64,000 nucleotides of DNA. Source: Nephrocerus scutellatus (lineage: Eukaryota > Arthropoda > Insecta > Diptera > Pipunculidae). The stretch spans positions 14,557,462 through 14,621,461 of the forward strand of contig OX352763.1 of the NCBI GenBank assembly GCA_947095585.1, read 5' to 3'. Shown here one piece after another: positions 59,216 through 64,000 of this stretch. Under the pieces are notes generated by a model. The model was not told where the DNA came from. It worked only from the letters and a program-made list of their open reading frames with translations, and did no database searches. The position numbers were made by a program, and so were the translations under genes. How positions within the stretch are numbered: the stretch's first letter is position 1; every line of letters starts with the position of its first letter.

Positions 59216-59594
59216 TGAAGAATAAAGCATTTTTAAAAAAATCACCCTGTATATTTTGATTAGTTCGGCATGTGTCTGCGGTAAAGAAATGCTGTCACAC
59301 TTGGAAAATTTAATTCCTTGAATTTGAAGGCTGTAAATTTTGGTTTTTTAATGAGCTGTGACGAGGAAATAAAATATCACATTCGAACACTCACAAATTA
59401 GAGTATTTTAATCATATACCTATACATCTACATATATTACTTTACACGGTAACTCCAGCTACTGAATACATCCGCTTCTTGGTTATGATCAGCAAGAAAA
59501 ATTTTTTTGTGTCCTGTTGTATATCTCGGCTTCTACCAGTCAAATTTGATGGGACTTGTTTTAAAATAATTGGTTACTGATTCCCTTCACCAAC

Positions 59595-59760
59595 AGAAGG
59601 AAGTTGGGGCGTATACACCCGATTACCCTAAATGGAGAAGAGATCACTATTAGCAAACAGTTTAAATACCTGGGACTGATATTTGATAGTAGACTGCTCT
59701 GGAACAAACACCAACAAGCAGTGCTACAAAAGGAGCAATCAAAGAAAGAAGAAATTAAAT
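59595..59760 (+). mobile_element. Non-LTR retrotransposon fragment (post-RT region)
   Basis: HPITLNGEEITISKQFKYLG then LIFDSRLLWNKH in one frame (about 59617-59712) matches the conserved block that follows the RT catalytic motif in I/LOA/R1-type elements. Short, isolated copy. Confidence 0.65.
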
Positions 59761-61435
59761 GGTTACTGTTGAGCTTTTAAGATATCACTTTTTAGACTGA
59801 ATTACAACTATCCATATGGCGAGCTGAGAAGCTAACATTACTATCTTATAACATTTACCACAGACAATTTTATATATAAGTTCCCCATATCATTTTATAT
59901 AAAATGTATTGATCTGCATTATCTTGATGTCGCTGTTAAATGTAGGTACTAAACTTATTTTCTAAATACTATGTTAAAAATGTATTTGCCAAACAAACAA
60001 TGCCTCGAAACTTCCAAATAATATAATCAGCATATACCTTAATTAAAACTTTTCGAACAGGCCCTTCTTAAATTCTACTTTCATTTACTTCTTTGAAAAT
60101 CCACAGAACACTCAGCTCTCAACATTATATTTCTTGTCCAAAGATAAAACCTATGCATCCATGGGAATGCTTATTAGTCTAATACTGCACCATTATTCAA
60201 TTAAAGTTTAATTTGTCTTTGTCGGACGATGTCTTCTAGTTTTTGTGTACATATGGACTTGGAAAATGCCGCGGCTAAATTCGGACGAGTGAGTGTATAT
60301 CTTTTAGAAAATTTATCAACTGCTGAGAAATATTTTTAATTACTTTTATACAATAGTCGAGTATAAAGTACAGAAAAGTGGTCAAGTATATCCGTCCAAT
60401 ATACGGGGAAAAGATTCCCAAATAAAAAAGAAGGAAATTAATCTTCTATTAAGGAAAAACTTTTAATTGAAATGCAGTTAAGTGGGCTCGAATGCAATGC
60501 AATTAATGTACGAGTATATATGTCTCTCGGACGACCAATCAAGACGTAAAAGAGAACAGTCGAAGGGAAATCATGTTTTTAATAGACCAAACTTGTTAAT
60601 TGAAACTTTAGGCGACATTTCATATGGGGTATTAATACGAATATTTAAAGTTAAACTCTTATTTAAATGTTATTATTTTTAGAATTTCATAAAGTAACGT
60701 AAATATGTTTAATTTAAATTAATTTGGCCTACTTTCACTAAACTAAACTACCGACATAACGTAAAAAACTAAATTAACAAATACCAGCCATATTCAATAT
60801 TAACACGATAGATTTATCTCCACCTAACAGCCGGAAGGGGTAGTGAGATCAAATCCCATCCCCATCTGCCAACATAAGAGTAGCTCCTGTTTTTTTTAAT
60901 TTCTGTTTTCTCGTCCGATATCCACCAGAAATAGGGAAAATAAATTAAAATTGATGTACGCCATAGAAAGTGGTGTATATCATAATATTTTTATTTTTGC
61001 CAGTCCAAATAAAATTCCCACCGAATTTTAAAAGACAGTGAATCGGGCGAGAAAACTCCAAATAAGCATATCACAAATCTACAACAGTGGATAAAGTCGC
61101 CGGGCATAAAAGATAATTTTAGTATTTTTCTTCATGGTAGGCTTCGGCTAAGTCTTTGCAATTGGCTTTTCTTGGTGGCTGAGGTATTTTTACTGCCATC
61201 TGAGCGATGACGCCTGGAATACACCAAACACTCTGTGTTTTTTGGAACCAAAAACAACCAACTTTTGCGGTATTTTGCTGCCACCTGAGCTTTAATGCCT
61301 GGTGACCAGTAAAATACACCTGGTGGAACTTATCCCTAATACACCTGGTGCAACTGCATCGACTCAAATTTATTTCTAAAAAAGCTGTAGGTATTGATTG
61401 AGCGAGATATGTTTTATGATTAACATTTAATGAAG
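59761..61435. other. No gene recognised
   Basis: AT-rich. A minus-strand frame at 61119-61367 contains two loosely similar stretches (HQALKLRWQQNTAK / GVIAQMAVKIPQPP) over a locally G+C-richer sequence, perhaps a decayed tandem unit. No family recognised. Confidence 0.45.
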
Positions 61436-61449
61436 TTTATACAATAACT

Positions 61450-61728
61450 ATGGGCGCCTTGGCTCAGTGGAAATACGCATGGCTACTGAGCAAAAGGTTC
61501 GTGGTTCGAATCCCCGTAACACCAAAAGTATTTTTCACGGTGTTCCCCCTCTCGCGAATGGGTGACAAACGTTCCGTGAGTAATAACTAACTTGTCACGG
61601 AAAGCTTCCAAATTCGCCGTTCTGATCCGGTCCCTTCCATTTGTGTCCATAAATATACATGCGCAACACAAATGGTCGCGAGAAGCTAGGCTTTGGACCG
61701 CAAGGGTCTGTCGCGCCGAATATTATTA
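61450..61728 (+). mobile_element. tRNA-derived SINE, copy 2, full length
   Basis: A box TGGCTCAGTGG near 61459-61469 and B box GGTTCGAATCC at about 61503-61513, a ~200-bp body (GGAAAGCTTCCAAATTCGCC, TGTGTCCATAAATATACATG, AGGGTCTGTCGCGCCGAA) and a short (TAT/ATT)n tail. Flanked by TTTATACAATAACT (61436-61449) and TTTATACAATAGCT (61729-61742), a 14-bp target duplication with one mismatch. Serves as the reference for copy 1 at 3577-3797. Confidence 0.88.
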
Positions 61729-61742
61729 TTTATACAATAGCT

Positions 61743-63800
61743 GCCTCAGGGCAGCCCTACCTATTAGGGGGTAAATGTCGATAATCGGACGAGAACCACT
61801 GTACTCAGCATAGTTGGTCGTTGGCGAAGTTCTAATAGATAACTCTCACGGTGTAGTAAGTGTACAATTTGTTGCTGGTGGGTGAGGAGGAGTGCTTGTT
61901 GGAGCGGGGATTGTAGGTATTTCGGGGTTTTAGGGGATACTGGGATCAAAACTATGGGTTTGTAGTTAATAATTTATTCGTTTGTTGATTCAGAATCAAA
62001 AATCTACCCACATACTCTCTCTATTAGTCTTCAATTTTCCAATTTGATTTTGTTTGCATATGATGGATTTATCGATTTAGATAATCTGAAATTGTACCTG
62101 CAACACTAGATGCAAACAGAAGTAGACACTGCTTTGGACAATGATTTATTGAGACTTTCAAAATTTTTGTAACAAGTTTTACAGATCAAGTCCACAAACG
62201 GTAGTCCATCAGTGTATTAAAATTCGAGCTCCCGATGGCCAGTGTTCTGGTGTAATAAACTGTGGAATATTACCTTTTATACATAGTTTTAGCTTGTGTA
62301 CCAAGTCTTACTCTAAAACCCATCTCTATCTACTGAAAAGTGTATTAGTTAAGGTGTTGACATACCAATGGCATTCATTTTGAGCTCATCGCGAATCAAC
62401 GTTCACAGGAATTTACGAATTCGTTCTCTAACATCTTTTTCAACAAAATACGTACGGAAGACGCGCGGATAATCACTTCTAAGGCTGCCTTCTTCTTAAG
62501 ACGTTTCAGCAAAATGTTTAATAGCTTGTGTTTCGTAGCTGAGTACTGCCCGTCTGTCTCTACCAAAAAGGGTATTGGTTAAGTTGTGTGTATTGCTTTT
62601 ATGTTGAGCAAATCGTTTAATAGCACGATAATAGAAAAATTTTTATATTTCACGTTAGTGCGTTGGATAACTGAGTATTCGAAGTTCGAAACACAGAACA
62701 ATTAAAAACTAAAAAAATAAAAACATAAAATTGTTCACTTTGAAACTGATGACCTTAAATCAGACTTAAAAATAGAAACCGATTATTTATAATGATAATT
62801 AGATTCCGTCTAATTGTGACAATAACAAATTTTTCTTAGTATACCACCAGTAATAGCTTCTAATGTAGCGTCACATCAGCAGCATACTTACTCATAAATA
62901 AACAAAAGAATCTTCTGAATTCGCCTTCAGTGCGGTACAAAAGTACAAGCGTTTAGTACAAGTGCCCAAAGAAGTTCGCCGCAGAATAATATAAATTTCT
63001 AAGTATCGCATTATACGATAGTACGTTTATAAATAAGTTGTGCGGTGGACTAAGACTAAATGTCAGGATGCCGCGCTTTCATCAGCGGTGTTTTGTGTAG
63101 ATCTGTCATCCGTGCACAGCAAAGTGGCTGCCGACTGACTTTATTATTTGCGTTTGCATCCCGTGAGGTCCCTGCACCTTTGAGTTTCAAGCCGTTTCAT
63201 ACTCCCCATGTGTTTGCATAACAAGCAATTGCGCGAGAAACCAGAAAGAACAATGAATGCTCATACACACAGGCGTATACTCGTACGAATGCCATTTTCA
63301 GTTTTACTCTGTGCGAATTAAATTAATTATTCAATATTGTTCGTTCATTCGAATTGAAATCCAATTTTGTACTATACTCTCAGCACAAGTCGACTGGAGT
63401 TGAAAGTTTTGAGGATTACAAATTTCAATTACCTACATATTGGTTTAAAGATTATGTATAGACATCTTTAGTTAGCGTTTAACTGAGTTTCCTTTATTTG
63501 TACAGATTTCGTACAAGTAATTGGAAAGCATAATAAATCCTTTAATGAATTATTTACAGAAGTTCAGTGTCGATGTTAAATCAGGTTAAAGAGATGTTTA
63601 GCTTATGATATTTTTGTATATAATATTTGCCACGGACTTGAAACAGTCCCCAACATTGGGATGGACTGTTATCTATTGCTAGAGAAGGTGATAAGAGACT
63701 TTGATGTGGTCTTACAAGCCATTAATTCTAATTTTGATAACAAATACGTATGGTCGAGTCTATAAACAAAAAAACCATAATTGGTTATACACTTTAGATT
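61743..63800. other. No gene recognised
   Basis: AT-rich, no clear repeats or frames with domains. Confidence 0.5.
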
Positions 63801-63804
63801 GTCA

Positions 63805-63900
63805 TAAAAATCATCATCATATCTGCCTCTACAACCTATAAAAGATCTTTCCACTGGTTCCGATTCCGATTCGATGTCATTCAGTTTGGCATTCATAAAG
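63805..63900 (-). mobile_element. RTE-like LINE 3' end
   Basis: On the minus strand, AAACTGAATGACATCGAATC, then GGTTGTAGAGGCAGATATGA and TGATGATTTTT. Same 3' end and ATG-type tail as 13785-13935. Confidence 0.55.
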
Positions 63901-64000
63901 TCTTACAATTCGAAGCATTGAAATAATTTTTTTTCACACGATCATAGATGAAAGTAACTGTTTCCTGCACTGCAGTTTTGACCCTTTTTGCACACTGGAC

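Noticed and set aside
61119..61367. 82-codon minus-strand frame with two similar stretches
   Set aside because: The internal similarity is weak and no family is recognised, so it is not called as a gene.

Overview
This is AT-rich, gene-poor insect nuclear DNA, most likely from a higher dipteran and plausibly a tephritid fruit fly. The evidence is short introns (52, 64 and 82 nt), a nuclear tRNA-Ile(UAU) gene with a 23-nt intron, decayed Jockey/LOA-like, CR1-like and RTE-like LINEs, and a mariner-superfamily element with DD41D spacing (the 'rosa' type known from Ceratitis). The species is an inference; nothing in the window names it.

Layout. 0-19 kb: mostly old repeats. These are a tRNA-derived SINE, an RTE-like LINE 5' part, a Tc1 relic abutting a LINE tail, a 324-bp duplication, a CR1/Jockey-like LINE, a mariner-type relic and a rearranged RTE-like copy. 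19.4 kb: the intact tRNA gene. 20-30 kb: more LINE pieces, a mariner relic, one possible short coding exon on the minus strand, and a ~120-bp tandem array. 30.6-38.8 kb: a ~3-kb segment present twice (A 30.6-33.7, B 36.1-38.8). Each copy carries a gene of an unrecognised family. Copy A encodes a 254-residue AT-hook protein. Copy B has lost the start codon and AT-hook but keeps the C-terminal reading frame. 39.6-42.1 kb: a LINE fragment split by a nearly intact DD41D transposon with terminal inverted repeats and TA duplication. 43-51.6 kb: exact tandem duplications, a LINE with RT and RNase H, an internally deleted RTE-like copy, a 277-bp tandem array, and a 150-bp palindrome-bearing satellite in two opposite orientations around a 1.6-kb core. 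52.5-53.9 kb: the best protein gene, three exons encoding a 419-residue basic protein of unknown function. 55-64 kb: a Helitron-like terminus, further repeats and a second SINE with clear target duplications.

Only two protein genes are well supported as functional candidates: the three-exon gene and AT-hook copy A. Transposon-derived sequence accounts for most of the recognisable remainder. No operon-like or pathway relationship between the genes is visible. All family calls rest on motifs read by eye; similarity searches were not possible.
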